A DNA stretch of 35,260 nt from Fibrobacterota bacterium (GCA_003164335.1 PLTF01000072.1:1-35260), one strand, 5' to 3'. Shown: positions 1-8,185, counted from the first letter of the stretch. Numbers and translations are program-made. Notes: a model not told the origin generated them from the letters alone.

Positions 1-8
1 TTTCCGCT

Positions 9-127
9 TTTCCAGTGTGTTTTCTACCTAATGTGAGCGTTGCGGGAGTGGGTGAGTCGGAGACGCGGCTTTGCGCGGCTCCGACCAGGGGAAACCCGCG
101 CAGCGAGGTTTCCCCACCTGAGCAGTA
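9..127 (+). repeat. Modular stem-loop repeat, copy R1
   Basis: This copy opens with the family's edge motif TTTTCTACCTAATGTGAGCG. Two hairpins follow: stem B at 56-62/79-85 (GTCGGAG with CTCCGAC) and stem C at 88-96/107-115 (GGGGAAACC with GGTTTCCCC). It ends with ACCTGAGCAGTA at 116-127, which matches the ends of copies near 11107 and 31720. The variable stem A seen in R2, R4 and R5 is missing here. Similar copies are found at 3110, 6371, 8486, 10902, 15894, 31720 and 35181. Confidence 0.85.
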
Positions 128-166
128 TCTAATCTTTTATCCTTTAAATAAAAATTATATATCCCC

Positions 167-196
167 TTGACTTTCATCCTTCATCTATTGGATATT
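167..196 (+). promoter_or_regulatory. Possible sigma-70 promoter for the HU-family gene
   Basis: TTGACT at 167-172 is a good -35. An 18-bp spacer leads to GATATT at 191-196, a modest -10; TATTTA at 193-198 is an alternative. The AT-rich stretch 130-200 lies between repeat R1 and the gene. The start codon at 235 has a GAGGGG ribosome-binding site about 10 bases upstream. Confidence 0.4.
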
Positions 197-234
197 TATA
201 GTGATTTCATGACTTTATCAGAGGGGCTATCAGT

Positions 235-549
235 ATGAACACGACAAAACACGACCTCATTGCGCAGGTTGCCGACCAGACCGGGCTGACCCAATCCGAC
301 ACCAAAATTGTGGTGGAGGAGCTTCTTGAGACCATTTCGAAGTTTCTCGAAGAGCAGAACAGCATCGAGATCCGTGGGTTCGGAACCTTCTATGCAAAAA
401 TGCGCAAGCCCCGTCCGGCTCGGAACCCCAAGACCGGGGAGGTCGTGCCGCTCAATCGCCGTCTCGTGCCGCTCTTCAAATATTCCGGGGACATGAAAAA
501 GAAAATCGTCGATGCACTGCTCGACCGGAAACCGGTCGTTGCCGATTAG
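235..549 (+). CDS. HU/IHF-family DNA-binding protein
   Basis: This 104-residue protein has the HU/IHF fold: an N-terminal helical dimerisation body (TKHDLIAQVADQTGLTQSD), the IRGFGTF turn, and the beta-arm with RPARNPKTGE, whose proline intercalates into DNA. The family bends DNA as homo- or heterodimers and organises the nucleoid. HU and IHF cannot be separated from this sequence alone, so no symbol is given. The length is slightly above the usual 90-95 residues because of a short C-terminal tail (DRKPVVAD). The ATG start follows a GAGGGG ribosome-binding site. It is a single gene downstream of repeat R1, and no partner gene adjoins it. A weak 7-bp inverted repeat (566-572/580-586) lies after the stop. 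Confidence 0.93.
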   Translation: MNTTKHDLIAQVADQTGLTQSDTKIVVEELLETISKFLEEQNSIEIRGFGTFYAKMRKPRPARNPKTGEVVPLNRRLVPLFKYSGDMKKKIVDALLDRKPVVAD

Positions 550-625
550 CGGTACCATACCCGGGATCCGGCTGTCCCGGCCGGATTCGCAGTTGAATAC
601 CAGTAGTCAATTATTTTCTTAATCC

Positions 626-655
626 TTGAACCCACACCAAAGCAAGTTGTATAAT
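626..655 (+). promoter_or_regulatory. Sigma-70-type promoter for the small membrane ORF
   Basis: TTGAAC at 626-631 and a perfect TATAAT at 650-655 are separated by 18 bp. They lie just ahead of the strong ribosome-binding site AAGGAGGT at 663-670 that serves the ORF starting at 678. The short distance implies a leader of roughly 15 bases. Confidence 0.65.
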
Positions 656-677
656 TTTCGACAAGGAGGTTTGTAAA

Positions 678-815
678 ATGCTGAAAATCGTTCGTATTGT
701 CGCTATCACCGTTGCCCTTGTTGCCCTCGCCTGGATCATCAAGGAGATGTTCGGTACAACAGCCGAAAAAAGATCCGAAGACATGGTCCAGAAAATAAGG
801 ATGAATGGAGTGTGA
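678..815 (+). CDS. Small single-pass membrane protein (45 aa)
   Basis: An ATG at 678 sits behind an almost perfect Shine-Dalgarno (AAGGAGGT, 663-670, about 7 bases upstream) and a TTGAAC-N18-TATAAT promoter. Together these make translation very plausible despite the size. The product starts MLKIVRIVAITVALVALAWI, a positively charged N-terminus followed by one hydrophobic helix (about residues 4-21). A charged, probably amphipathic, tail follows (KEMFGTTAEKRSEDMVQKIR). No family is recognised. The protein likely sits in the inner membrane with its charged tail on one side. Its position between the HU gene and tRNA-Leu gives no functional clue. Confidence 0.65.
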   Translation: MLKIVRIVAITVALVALAWIIKEMFGTTAEKRSEDMVQKIRMNGV

Positions 816-893
816 GGTGAAGTCGGCATGTATCTTTCTTCGTATCTGCCGTCGTTATCCCCTGAAAGCATCCCCGGCTGAACTACGCTGACG

Positions 894-945
894 CCGCTGC
901 CGTGTCCGGGCTCCCCACAATATGAGAGGGAGCGCTTCTCAGCGG
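894..945. other. Nested inverted repeats, possible terminator or cruciform
   Basis: An outer stem CCGCTG/CAGCGG (894-899/940-945) encloses an inner stem GCTCCC/GGGAGC (910-915/928-933). There is no clean T-tract, so termination after the small ORF is only a possibility. The region 946-1004 leading to the tRNA is AT-rich. Confidence 0.3.
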
Positions 946-1004
946 TCGCGGCAGTATTGTATATTTTATGTCCATTTTTTCCGTGTCACCCCGGAACCGT
1001 TTTT

Positions 1005-1088
1005 GCGGAAGTGGTGGAATTGGTAGACTCGCTAGGCTCAGGACCTAGTGGGCGCAAGCCTGTGGGGGTTCGAGTCCCCCCTTCCGCA
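1005..1088 (+). tRNA. tRNA-Leu (anticodon CAG)
   Basis: The acceptor arms GCGGAAG and CTTCCGC pair, with discriminator A at 1088. The anticodon stem CTAGG/CCTAG (1032-1036/1044-1048) closes the loop CTCAGGA, giving anticodon CAG at 1039-1041, which reads CUG. A long variable arm (GGGC-GCAA-GCCT) is typical of class II tRNAs, and the T-arm is GGGGG-TTCGAGT-CCCCC. The 3' CCA is not encoded, so it must be added by the CCA enzyme. No integrase or element is attached to its 3' end. Confidence 0.97.
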
Positions 1089-1126
1089 TTTCATCCTCCC
1101 TGCCGCCGGCATCGAAGCGTGCGATA

Positions 1127-3061
1127 ATGCAGAGTCACCGCTCTCCGATTGAAGTACTCCCCCTGCCGGTGGTTGAAAAAATCGCCGCTGGCGAGGTCAT
1201 TGAGCGGCCGTCATCGGTCCTCAAAGAGCTGGTCGAAAATTCAATCGATGCCGGCGCCACCGCAATCGAAGCGTTTATCGAGGGTGCGGGTTTTTCACGG
1301 ATCAGGATCGCGGACAACGGATGGGGCATGTCCGAACCCGACCTTTCCCGCTGTCTCCTGCGGCATGCCACCAGCAAAATCAGGACAAGCGACGACCTCT
1401 TCGCCATCACAACCATGGGCTTCCGCGGCGAGGCGCTCGCGAGCATCGGGGCGGTCAGCAGGTTGACTCTGGCGACATCGGCGGACGCGGACGGCCTCGG
1501 GAACGAAATAACCTGCGACGGCGGCGTGCATGGCCGGGTCAATCCGGTTGCGCACGGCCAGGGCACGACGATTGATGTCCGGGATCTGTTCTATAACGTG
1601 CCTGCCCGGAAAAAATTCATGAAGAGTCAGCGCAGCGAGCAGATGGCTTCGGTCAGGGTCATGGAGCAGCTTGCCGCCGCCTATCCCGCCATTCATTTTT
1701 CGCTCTTCGCCGATGGAGCAAAGCTCCTCGATTATTCGCCGGTTACAACGGTGCCCGACCGGATCGCCCAGATAGCCGGAACAATATTTGTTAAGGAACT
1801 CGTCGCCTGCCGGGGCTCGCGTCCCGGGCTTGAAATGGCCGCCTGGATCTCCAGTCCGGAAATCGTCCATACCCGGCCCCGCTTCCAGAACCTCTTTGTA
1901 AACCTCCGGCGCGTGGACAGCGATACGGTCACCCATGCGATCCGGGAGGCATTCGGCCGGTATCTGACCCACAGCTACCGCCCGTCGTTTTTCTGTTTTC
2001 TCACGGTCGATCCCGCGACGATCGACGTCAATGTGCACCCGACGAAACAGCTCGTAAAATTCGACGACGAGCGCGCGCTGTTCGGATTCGTTTTCCATGC
2101 GGTGCAGAAGGGCCTCGAAAGCAGCCTCATTGCCCCATCGGATATTATTGCCGGAAAATCCGGCAGTTTGCCGGAGGCGGAGAGGCCCGCGGTTCCATCC
2201 GGCGATCCTGCGTTGTCCGTGGGCAGGGGAGCTTCCCCGGATGCAAAGCAGGAGTCGCTCAGCTTCCCCGGTGCGCGACGGTTTTCGCTGTTCTCTCCGG
2301 GAAACGGAGATGTGGCGGAAATGGAAACGGTGACCGGCGGGAGCGAGTCGCAAGGCACCGCGGCGATTGAACCGGTGCCGCCCGCTGCCGGATTTACCAA
2401 GGTGAATGAAACCGTTATCCCCTTTCCCGTGCCCGGCAGTGTCGGCGGGGAAATGGCGAAAGCCCTGGTGGACCGCGAAACCGCCTGGGACCTCATCTCC
2501 TGCTACCAGATCCATGAGCTGTATATTCTTGCGCCGATAAAAAACGGTATCCTGCTCATCGACCAGCATGCGGCCCACGAGCGGGTCCTCTACGAGCAGG
2601 CGCTCGACGAGGTCGGCCGCGGACGCGCGGCATCGCAGCAGCTGCTCTTCCCGGTTGTCATCGAGCTCGCTGCGGCGGAAAAAAATGTCGTGCTCTCGGG
2701 CCTGAACTTCTTTTCATCCTTCGGGTTCGAGGTGAGCGATTTCGGCGGCGGGGCGGTTGCGGTTTCGGCCATACCCTTCTTCATGCGGACATCGGATGCC
2801 GAGGATACCGTCCGTACCATGGTCCGCTACCTTCTCGATGACAAGGACCGCGATTTTTTCCACGAAACGGCGAAGCGGTTTGCAGCTGCGTTTGCCTGCG
2901 GCGCCGCGATGAAGGCGGGCAAGAAGCTTTCGCAGGAGGAGATGAACGCACTGGTAAACAGCCTCTTCGCGACGAAGAGCCCGTACACGTGTCCCCATGG
3001 GAGGCCGACTCTAGTAAGAATTTCTCTCGATGAGCTGGGCAGGAGATTTTTGAGGATGTAA
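1127..3061 (+). CDS. mutL: DNA mismatch repair protein MutL (endonuclease type)
   Basis: The 644-residue protein has the GHKL ATPase core at its N-terminus: VVEKIAAGEVIERP, KELVENSIDAGA with catalytic Glu34 and Mg-binding Asn38, then DNGWGM and TMGFRGEALASI. A transducer domain follows, then a low-complexity linker (about 340-430) and the C-terminal dimerisation domain. That domain carries DQHAAHERVLYE (479-490), which is the DQHA(X)2E(X)4E metal site of nicking MutL proteins, plus ACGAAMKAG and CPHGRPT (from 622). MutL couples MutS mismatch recognition to strand incision. These motifs predict intrinsic nicking without MutH and Dam methylation. No mutS is in the window. The ATG at 1127 places IEVLPLPVVEKIAAGE at the usual position, though no strong ribosome-binding site is visible. 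Confidence 0.97.
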   Translation: MQSHRSPIEVLPLPVVEKIAAGEVIERPSSVLKELVENSIDAGATAIEAFIEGAGFSRIRIADNGWGMSEPDLSRCLLRHATSKIRTSDDLFAITTMGFRGEALASIGAVSRLTLATSADADGLGNEITCDGGVHGRVNPVAHGQGTTIDVRDLFYNVPARKKFMKSQRSEQMASVRVMEQLAAAYPAIHFSLFADGAKLLDYSPVTTVPDRIAQIAGTIFVKELVACRGSRPGLEMAAWISSPEIVHTRPRFQNLFVNLRRVDSDTVTHAIREAFGRYLTHSYRPSFFCFLTVDPATIDVNVHPTKQLVKFDDERALFGFVFHAVQKGLESSLIAPSDIIAGKSGSLPEAERPAVPSGDPALSVGRGASPDAKQESLSFPGARRFSLFSPGNGDVAEMETVTGGSESQGTAAIEPVPPAAGFTKVNETVIPFPVPGSVGGEMAKALVDRETAWDLISCYQIHELYILAPIKNGILLIDQHAAHERVLYEQALDEVGRGRAASQQLLFPVVIELAAAEKNVVLSGLNFFSSFGFEVSDFGGGAVAVSAIPFFMRTSDAEDTVRTMVRYLLDDKDRDFFHETAKRFAAAFACGAAMKAGKKLSQEEMNALVNSLFATKSPYTCPHGRPTLVRISLDELGRRFLRM

Positions 3062-3071
3062 ATTAGGATTT

Positions 3072-3107
3072 AAATTCAAAGGCAAATGCAAATTCAAAGG
3101 CAAAGTC
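3072..3107. repeat. Two tandem 18-bp units next to repeat R2
   Basis: AAATTCAAAGGCAAATGC (3072-3089) is followed directly by AAATTCAAAGGCAAAGTC (3090-3107), 16 of 18 positions identical. The pair fills the gap between the mutL stop and repeat R2 and looks like local slippage duplication. Confidence 0.7.
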
Positions 3108-3109
3108 AA

Positions 3110-3258
3110 AATGTGAGCGTTGCGGGAGGGGAAAGGCGTCTGCCGAAGGCGGACATCGCCTTCCCCTTCCGCAGGAAGGGGTGTGGCTGAAGACGCGGCT
3201 TTGCGCGGCTTCAGCCCAGGGGGAACCCGCGAAGCGAGGTTCCCCCCTCAAAGGCACT
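3110..3258 (+). repeat. Modular stem-loop repeat, copy R2
   Basis: It begins at AATGTGAGCGTTGCGGG. It contains stem A (GGGGAAAGGCG near 3127 pairing with CGCCTTCCCC near 3160, with an inner TCTGCC/GGCGGA hairpin), stem B GGCTGAAG/CTTCAGCC (3185-3192/3209-3216) and stem C GGGGGAACC/GGTTCCCCC (3219-3227/3238-3246). It ends CTCAAAGGCACTTAT, matching the AGAGGCATTTGAT edge of other copies. Compared with R1, pairs in stems B and C change on both sides. Confidence 0.85.
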
Positions 3259-3284
3259 TATACAACAACAAAAGTAAATCAACA

Positions 3285-4610
3285 ATGCCAAAATCCGTTG
3301 CTTTACATTCTATCGGATGCCGCACGAACCAGGAAGAGGTCGCCCTGCTCCGCGCTGCGCTCACCCGGACCGGCTTCAGGGTCGTCGAAGACCTGGAAGC
3401 CGCCGACATCATCGTCCTCAACACCTGCTCGGTCACGGGTCACACCGAATCGAAAATCACGCGCCTCATCGGGGCGCTCTCCCGGAAGTCGCCTGAAGCA
3501 AAAATCCTCGTTACCGGCTGCATGGCCGAGCGGAGGCGTGCGGAATTTCTCAAGGCCCCGAATGTGGCATGGGTGGTCGGCAACGGCTGCAAGGAAACCA
3601 TTCCGGCCATCCTTCGCGAGAGCCATGGCGGGCTTTTTCTCAGGGAACTTGCAGCGACGCCGCTGCCTGCGGCTGCCGCTCCGGAGCCGCCCGGGGTCGG
3701 CGGCCGTACAAGGCATTTCCTGAAAATCCAGGAGGGGTGCGACCGCCGCTGCGCCTACTGCATCGTGCCCTTCCTGCGCGGGCCGTCGCGATCGACCGGT
3801 GCAGACGATATCGAGTGCTCGCTGCGGGCGGCTCTTGACGCAGGGTACAAGGAGATCGTGCTCACCGGCACCCACATCGGCCACTACCGCGATGGGGAAA
3901 AGCCGGGCCTTCTCCCGCTTATCGAGCGGCTCCTCGGCGTGGCAGGCGACTTCCGGCTGCGGCTGAGTTCACTTGACGGAGAGGAGCTGACCGACCGTTT
4001 CCTATCCATGCTCGGGGAGGGCGGGAAGCTGTGCGATCACCTGCATGTCAGCCTGCAGAGTCTTTCCGAAGAGGTCTTGCGTCTCATGAACCGACCCTGT
4101 TCCGGGCTTGACGCTCTTGTCGGGCGCCTGGCCTCATTCAGGCAGCGGTATCCCGCTGCCGGTCTCGGGGCCGATTTCATCGTCGGGTTTCCCGGAGAAA
4201 CCGATGCGCAGTTCGAGGAAACGCTGGCGAATGCCGGGAAGATAGGCTTTTCCTATGCCCATATTTTCCGGTACTCCTCCCGGCCCGGAACCGCGGCGGC
4301 GGCCATGCGCGGCATGGAGGTGCCCGAGGCGGAGAAGCGGAGTCGCAGCGACCGGTTGCGCGAAGTAGTCGCGAAAAGCGCCCGGGCATTCGGTGAGCAG
4401 CAGGTCGGCGCAATGCGGAGGATCATTACCGAGGGGGATTCTGCGAAGGGGATAACCGCAAATTACCTCCGGGTGGACCTCTGCGGTATTTCGGCTCTTC
4501 CCAATTCGTGGCTTGATGTTATAATAGAAGAATCTGTCTCAGGAGGCAGACAGTTCACAGCGCATTCTCTTCACGCCGCGAGGAATCATGAATCAGCCAC
4601 TGCAGGATGA
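3285..4610 (+). CDS. mtaB: tRNA t6A37 methylthiotransferase MtaB
   Basis: The 441-residue protein has the methylthiotransferase layout. An N-terminal UPF0004 domain holds cluster-binding Cys12 (HSIGCRTNQEE), Cys48 (NTCSVT) and Cys79 (VTGCMAE). A radical SAM domain holds Cys152, Cys156 and Cys159 (EGCDRRCAYC), and a short TRAM-like C-terminus follows. The GCxxNQ pattern and length fit MtaB, which adds a methylthio group to t6A at position 37 of ANN-decoding tRNAs, better than MiaB or RimO. The ATG at 3285 is preferred because upstream in-frame codons lie inside repeat R2. The C-terminus overlaps the next gene by 23 bp, suggesting translational coupling. The last residues (HAARNHESATAG) are not conserved-looking. 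Confidence 0.88.
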   Translation: MPKSVALHSIGCRTNQEEVALLRAALTRTGFRVVEDLEAADIIVLNTCSVTGHTESKITRLIGALSRKSPEAKILVTGCMAERRRAEFLKAPNVAWVVGNGCKETIPAILRESHGGLFLRELAATPLPAAAAPEPPGVGGRTRHFLKIQEGCDRRCAYCIVPFLRGPSRSTGADDIECSLRAALDAGYKEIVLTGTHIGHYRDGEKPGLLPLIERLLGVAGDFRLRLSSLDGEELTDRFLSMLGEGGKLCDHLHVSLQSLSEEVLRLMNRPCSGLDALVGRLASFRQRYPAAGLGADFIVGFPGETDAQFEETLANAGKIGFSYAHIFRYSSRPGTAAAAMRGMEVPEAEKRSRSDRLREVVAKSARAFGEQQVGAMRRIITEGDSAKGITANYLRVDLCGISALPNSWLDVIIEESVSGGRQFTAHSLHAARNHESATAG

Positions 4611-5484
4611 TTACGCAAGAAAAGTAAGCGAACGGTATCGTCGCGTCATCGAAAACATCGAAAACCTGCCCGCCCTGCCGGAAATCGTTACCCGGCTTCT
4701 CGAAGTGGTCAATGCGCCGGATACCTCGGCCGACGATGCCTCCCGGCTCATCGAGCGGGATCCCGCCCTGACCAGCAAGGTTATCCGGCTCGCCAACAGC
4801 GCCTTCTACGGGATGCCCCGGTCGGTTTCATCGGTATCCAGTGCGATCGTGATCCTCGGATTCAACGTCATCCGCTCGGTCGTCCTGTCGGCCTCCATCA
4901 TGAAGATGTTCGCCGACCCGTCGAAACAGACCGTGAACCGTGATCACTTCTGGAAGCATTCGGTCATTACCGCCATTGCGGCGAAGGAACTCGTGCGGCA
5001 CCTGCTGAGCTTCAAGTTATACGACCCCGAAGGCGCGTTTTGCGCCGGTATCCTGCACGACATCGGTAAATTGATTTTCAATGAGTACCTTTCCGCCGAT
5101 TACCGCGAGGTGTGTCAATACAGCCGCGACCATGAGATGCCGTTACTCGATGCCGAAACGCTGATGCTCGGGATCAATCATGCCGAAATCGGCCGGATAC
5201 TGGCTGACAAATGGGCGCTGCCGCTGGACCTCGAACTGAGCATGGTATTCCATCATTACCCCGACCGTTCGGAAGAAATCGTCGATTTTATCAATATCAT
5301 CCATCAGGCGGACCATATTGCCCACGAGGCCGGCGCAGGGCTGTTCGAAGAGGAGTCCGTTACTCCGGAATGGGCCGAAAGCCGGTCGCAGCTCCATGTC
5401 GACGACGGTGTGCACGACCGCATCTGCGAGCTGTGCGTTGCCGCGGCCACCGGCCCGGTCGAATATCTTTCCATAGTCCGGTGA
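4588..5484 (+). CDS. HDOD-domain signalling protein 1
   Basis: This 298-residue protein is built around an HDOD domain (about residues 20-220). It opens with NLPALPEIVTRLLEVVNAPDTS and ERDPALTSKVIRLANSAFYG, and carries HDIGK in CAGILHDIGKLIF, then LGINHAEIGRILADKW and MVFHHYPD. HDOD proteins are HD-superfamily relatives used in bacterial signal transduction, often tied to cyclic-di-GMP, motility or DNA-uptake control. Many are non-catalytic scaffolds, but here the HD pair is retained. No partner output domain is attached. The start overlaps the end of mtaB, and a second HDOD gene follows after 36 bp, so the pair is probably co-transcribed. Confidence 0.9.
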   Translation: MNQPLQDDYARKVSERYRRVIENIENLPALPEIVTRLLEVVNAPDTSADDASRLIERDPALTSKVIRLANSAFYGMPRSVSSVSSAIVILGFNVIRSVVLSASIMKMFADPSKQTVNRDHFWKHSVITAIAAKELVRHLLSFKLYDPEGAFCAGILHDIGKLIFNEYLSADYREVCQYSRDHEMPLLDAETLMLGINHAEIGRILADKWALPLDLELSMVFHHYPDRSEEIVDFINIIHQADHIAHEAGAGLFEEESVTPEWAESRSQLHVDDGVHDRICELCVAAATGPVEYLSIVR

Positions 5485-5520
5485 TCCCCGGGGGTCGCCG
5501 GGAGCCGCTCCTGGAGGATC

Positions 5521-6429
5521 GTGGACGCTTCGGTATTAGTAAGCAGGATTGCAACGCTGCCGACGCCCGGCTCGGTGATGCAGACGGTTATGGCCCTGTC
5601 CGGGAGCCCCGAGGTCTCGCTTGACAAATTAACTTATGCCGTCAGGCACGATCCCGCGATAGCCGTGCGGATCCTGCGGGCCGCAAACGGCTACTCCACC
5701 GATTTCCCTTTCCGGATCTCCTCGATTCCCAATGCGGTCGATTTTCTCGGAACCAACCGGGTTTGCTCGCTCCTGCTGCATTCGAGCCGCCTCTCGGGCG
5801 AGAACCCTTCGCCATTCCCCTCATTCTTTATGCTTGAAAGATTCTGGCAACATGCGGTGCTCGTTGCGCTCATCGCCGGGTCGATCGGCCGGCACCTGCA
5901 GCGGTACGACGCTCCGGACGAAGAGGAACTCTTTACCGGAGGGCTTCTCCATGACATCGGGAAACTCGCCCTCGCAGCCGGGGGCGGCGGAAGTCTTGAA
6001 GCGGCTCGCCTGAGGAGCGTCGGCGAATCGCTGCCGTTTTACCGGGCCGAAAATGAGTCGCCGCACACCGTGGTCGGGGCGCTGCTGCTGCAGTCATGGC
6101 ATCTCCCGCCCGAACTGCAACAGGCGGCAGGGGGGCACCATGATCCTGCCGTTGGCGCCAACCGCTTTGCCTCGGTCATTCACCTCGCCGATGTCATGGC
6201 TCATCTCATGGGCTATCCGGTGTTCGCAGGGGAGACCTATCCTCCTGTTGACGCGGCGGCTCTTGCGGCGCTCCCGCTGCCTCCGGAAAGGCTGAAGCTT
6301 ATTGCCGGGGATGCGATTGGTAAGCTCCAGGAGCTTGAAGGATTTTACGGTTTTACCGGACCTTGTGCTAGTGCCCTTGGTGGGGAAACCCGCGAAGCGA
6401 GGTTTCCCCCTCATGGGCATTTGATCTAA
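5521..6429 (+). CDS. HDOD-domain signalling protein 2, C-terminus encoded by a repeat
   Basis: This is a second, diverged HDOD protein of 302 residues. It starts at a GTG with GGAGG just upstream; the next in-frame ATG at 5578 would remove the conserved RIATLPTPGSVMQTV segment. Markers include RHDPAIAVRILRAANGYS, NAVDFLGTNRV, GGLLHDIGKLAL (HD pair kept) and SWHLPPELQQAAGGHH. The normal fold seems to end near residue 283 (EGFYGFTGP). The final residues ALGGETREARFPPHGHLI and the stop codon come from repeat R3, so the native C-terminus was probably replaced. Tandem HDOD genes may have arisen by duplication, but identity between the two is low by eye. Confidence 0.88.
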   Translation: MDASVLVSRIATLPTPGSVMQTVMALSGSPEVSLDKLTYAVRHDPAIAVRILRAANGYSTDFPFRISSIPNAVDFLGTNRVCSLLLHSSRLSGENPSPFPSFFMLERFWQHAVLVALIAGSIGRHLQRYDAPDEEELFTGGLLHDIGKLALAAGGGGSLEAARLRSVGESLPFYRAENESPHTVVGALLLQSWHLPPELQQAAGGHHDPAVGANRFASVIHLADVMAHLMGYPVFAGETYPPVDAAALAALPLPPERLKLIAGDAIGKLQELEGFYGFTGPCASALGGETREARFPPHGHLI

Positions 6430-6430
6430 G
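6371..6430 (+). repeat. Modular repeat, copy R3 (stem C only)
   Basis: Stem C GGGGAAACC/GGTTTCCCC lies at 6382-6390/6401-6409, with flanks TGCCC (6372-6376) and GGGCA (6415-6419) also complementary, giving a nested hairpin. The edge GGGCATTTGATCTAA matches the AGAGGCATTTGATTTAA edge of R5. It lies inside the reading frame of the second HDOD gene and contributes its tail and stop. Confidence 0.8.
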
Positions 6431-6481
6431 CCAAACATTACTAATTCATATTAGATCCGTGAGACATTGTATTTTTAGCGC

Positions 6482-7390
6482 ATGAATTTCTTCAGCCGCC
6501 TTAAAGAGGGCCTCAGCAAGACCCGATCGCAGATTGCCGCCATTGTCGGCCTTAAAACCGAATTTGACGAACAGTTCTACGAATCGCTCGAAGAAGCCCT
6601 CGTCGCCGCGGACATCGGCCTCGGTCTTTCCCAGTCAATAATCGACCGGCTCAGGCAGGAGATAAGGAGCCGGGGGCTCAAAACCTCAGCCGATGCCTTT
6701 GGTGCGCTCAAGAAACTTCTCGTTGCGGATTTGACCTTTGCATCTCCCGCCATTGCTCCGGCAAAGCCGTGGGTGGTGCTGGTGGTCGGCGTCAACGGCG
6801 TGGGAAAGACCACGACGATCGGCAAGATTGCCGCCTCGTTCGCCGCGCAGGGAAAAAAGGTAATGCTCGGCGCCGGCGATACCTTCCGGGCGGGAGCCAT
6901 AGAGCAGCTGCGGATCTGGGCCGACCGGACCGGCTCGGACTTTGTCGGCCAGCACGAAGGCGCCGATGCGGCCTCGGTGGCCTTCGACGCGCTCGAAGCT
7001 GCGCGCAATCGCAATGTGGACGTCCTGATGCTTGACACCGCGGGGCGGCTGCACAACAAAGTCAACCTCATGAACGAGCTGGACAAGATCATCCGCGTGA
7101 TCCGGCGGCATACGCCGCTTGCGCCGCATGAAATTCTACTGGTGATCGACGCCACGACCGGCCAGAACGCGCTCAGACAGGCGGAGGTGTTCCACCGTGC
7201 CATCGGGCTCACCGGGCTGGTTATTACCAAGCTCGACGGCACGGCAAGGGGCGGCATAGCGCTTGCCTTGGCCGGCGAGCTCAAGATCCCGATCAGGAAG
7301 ATCGGCGTGGGCGAAGGCCTCGACGATCTCCAGGATTTTGTACCGCACGACTACGTCGAGGCGATGTTCGGGGACCTCGGCAAATCCTGA
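6482..7390 (+). CDS. ftsY: Signal recognition particle receptor FtsY
   Basis: The 302-residue SRP GTPase has a short N domain (residues 1-95) and a G domain. The motifs are [15 protein letters not shown] (G1), [17 protein letters not shown] (G3), [10 protein letters not shown] (G4 region) and [14 protein letters not shown] at the C-terminus. FtsY docks the SRP-ribosome complex at the inner membrane and hands nascent chains to SecYEG. It lacks the long acidic A domain of enteric FtsY, as in many other bacteria. The start ATG at 6482 has no clear Shine-Dalgarno. It lies 50 bp beyond repeat R3, so the upstream sequence may be shaped by that insertion. Confidence in identity is very high. Confidence 0.96.
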   Translation: MNFFSRLKEGLSKTRSQIAAIVGLKTEFDEQFYESLEEALVAADIGLGLSQSIIDRLRQEIRSRGLKTSADAFGALKKLLVADLTFASPAIAPAKPWVVLVVGVNGVGKTTTIGKIAASFAAQGKKVMLGAGDTFRAGAIEQLRIWADRTGSDFVGQHEGADAASVAFDALEAARNRNVDVLMLDTAGRLHNKVNLMNELDKIIRVIRRHTPLAPHEILLVIDATTGQNALRQAEVFHRAIGLTGLVITKLDGTARGGIALALAGELKIPIRKIGVGEGLDDLQDFVPHDYVEAMFGDLGKS

Positions 7391-7418
7391 TCGTACCATC
7401 AGCAATCGACAGCCTGAA

Positions 7419-8087
7419 ATGAAAGAAAAGATCCTGTTTTCATGGAGCGGCGGGAAAGATTCCGCCCTTGCCCTGCACACCCTGCAGCAGGACGGCGGGT
7501 TTGAAATTGCCGCACTGTTCACCACGGTAACGGCTCCGTACGACCGGATAAGTATGCACGGCGTCCGGGTCGCGCTTCTCGAAAAGCAGGCAGCCTCGCT
7601 TGGCCTCGCGCTTGAGAAAATCACCATTGGCAGCAACTGCGGATTTAACGAATGGGAAGAAAAGATCGCAGCCGTGTTGCTGCGCCATAAAGTTGCGGGC
7701 ATCACCGCGGTCGCCTTTGGCGATATCTTCCTCGAAGATTTGAAAAAATACCGCGAGGAAAATCTTGCGAAAATCGGTTTGAAGGGAGTCTTCCCGATCT
7801 GGAAACAGGAGAGCGGAGCACTTGCAAAGCGGTTCATCGACCTGCAGTTCAAGGCAGTCATCACCTGCGTCGACGGCAAAAAGCTCGACGGGAAATTCTC
7901 CGGGCGGGACTATGACGCCGCCTTACTGAAGGATCTGCCTGCGGATGTCGATTGCTGCGGAGAAAACGGCGAGTTCCATTCGTTTGTCTATGCGGGACCG
8001 AACTTCAATAAAGCTGTTTCTTTCAGTAATGGCCCGGTGGTATTGCGCGATAAGCAGTTTTATTTTTGCGACCTTATACCCGACTGA
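7419..8087 (+). CDS. Dph6-like PP-loop ATP pyrophosphatase
   Basis: The 222-residue protein has an N-terminal PP-loop SGGKDS (residues 10-15) of the adenine nucleotide alpha-hydrolase fold. It also has KITIGSNCGFNEWEEKI, TAVAFGDIFLEDLKKYRE, VFPIWKQESGALAKRFI and CCGENGEFHSFVY, the hallmarks of the diphthine-ammonia-ligase-like family (TIGR00290 type). In eukaryotes and archaea relatives amidate diphthine on EF-2. Bacteria have no diphthamide, so the substrate here is unknown, though adenylation of a carboxylate is likely. The ATG at 7419 places the PP-loop at the usual distance; upstream in-frame codons overlap ftsY. It follows ftsY by 28 bp and may be in the same transcript. Confidence 0.85.
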   Translation: MKEKILFSWSGGKDSALALHTLQQDGGFEIAALFTTVTAPYDRISMHGVRVALLEKQAASLGLALEKITIGSNCGFNEWEEKIAAVLLRHKVAGITAVAFGDIFLEDLKKYREENLAKIGLKGVFPIWKQESGALAKRFIDLQFKAVITCVDGKKLDGKFSGRDYDAALLKDLPADVDCCGENGEFHSFVYAGPNFNKAVSFSNGPVVLRDKQFYFCDLIPD

Positions 8088-8185
8088 AGATCTCAATCGC
8101 CCTGTATTAACATCCGACTGCAGTAGTAATTTCCTTGTCATGGATGTCGATGACCTCAGAAATCGCCAGAAAACGCGGCTCTGTT

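Noticed and set aside
1295-2578. Long antisense reading frame opposite mutL
   Set aside because: It is a shadow of a GC-biased gene with no recognisable protein features. The same applies to long antisense frames opposite etfA (33065-34321) and the RND gene (21832-22785).
3120-3284. In-frame upstream extension of mtaB to 3120
   Set aside because: The extra 55 residues come entirely from repeat R2 and its flank, and precede the normal MtaB N-terminus beginning at 3285.
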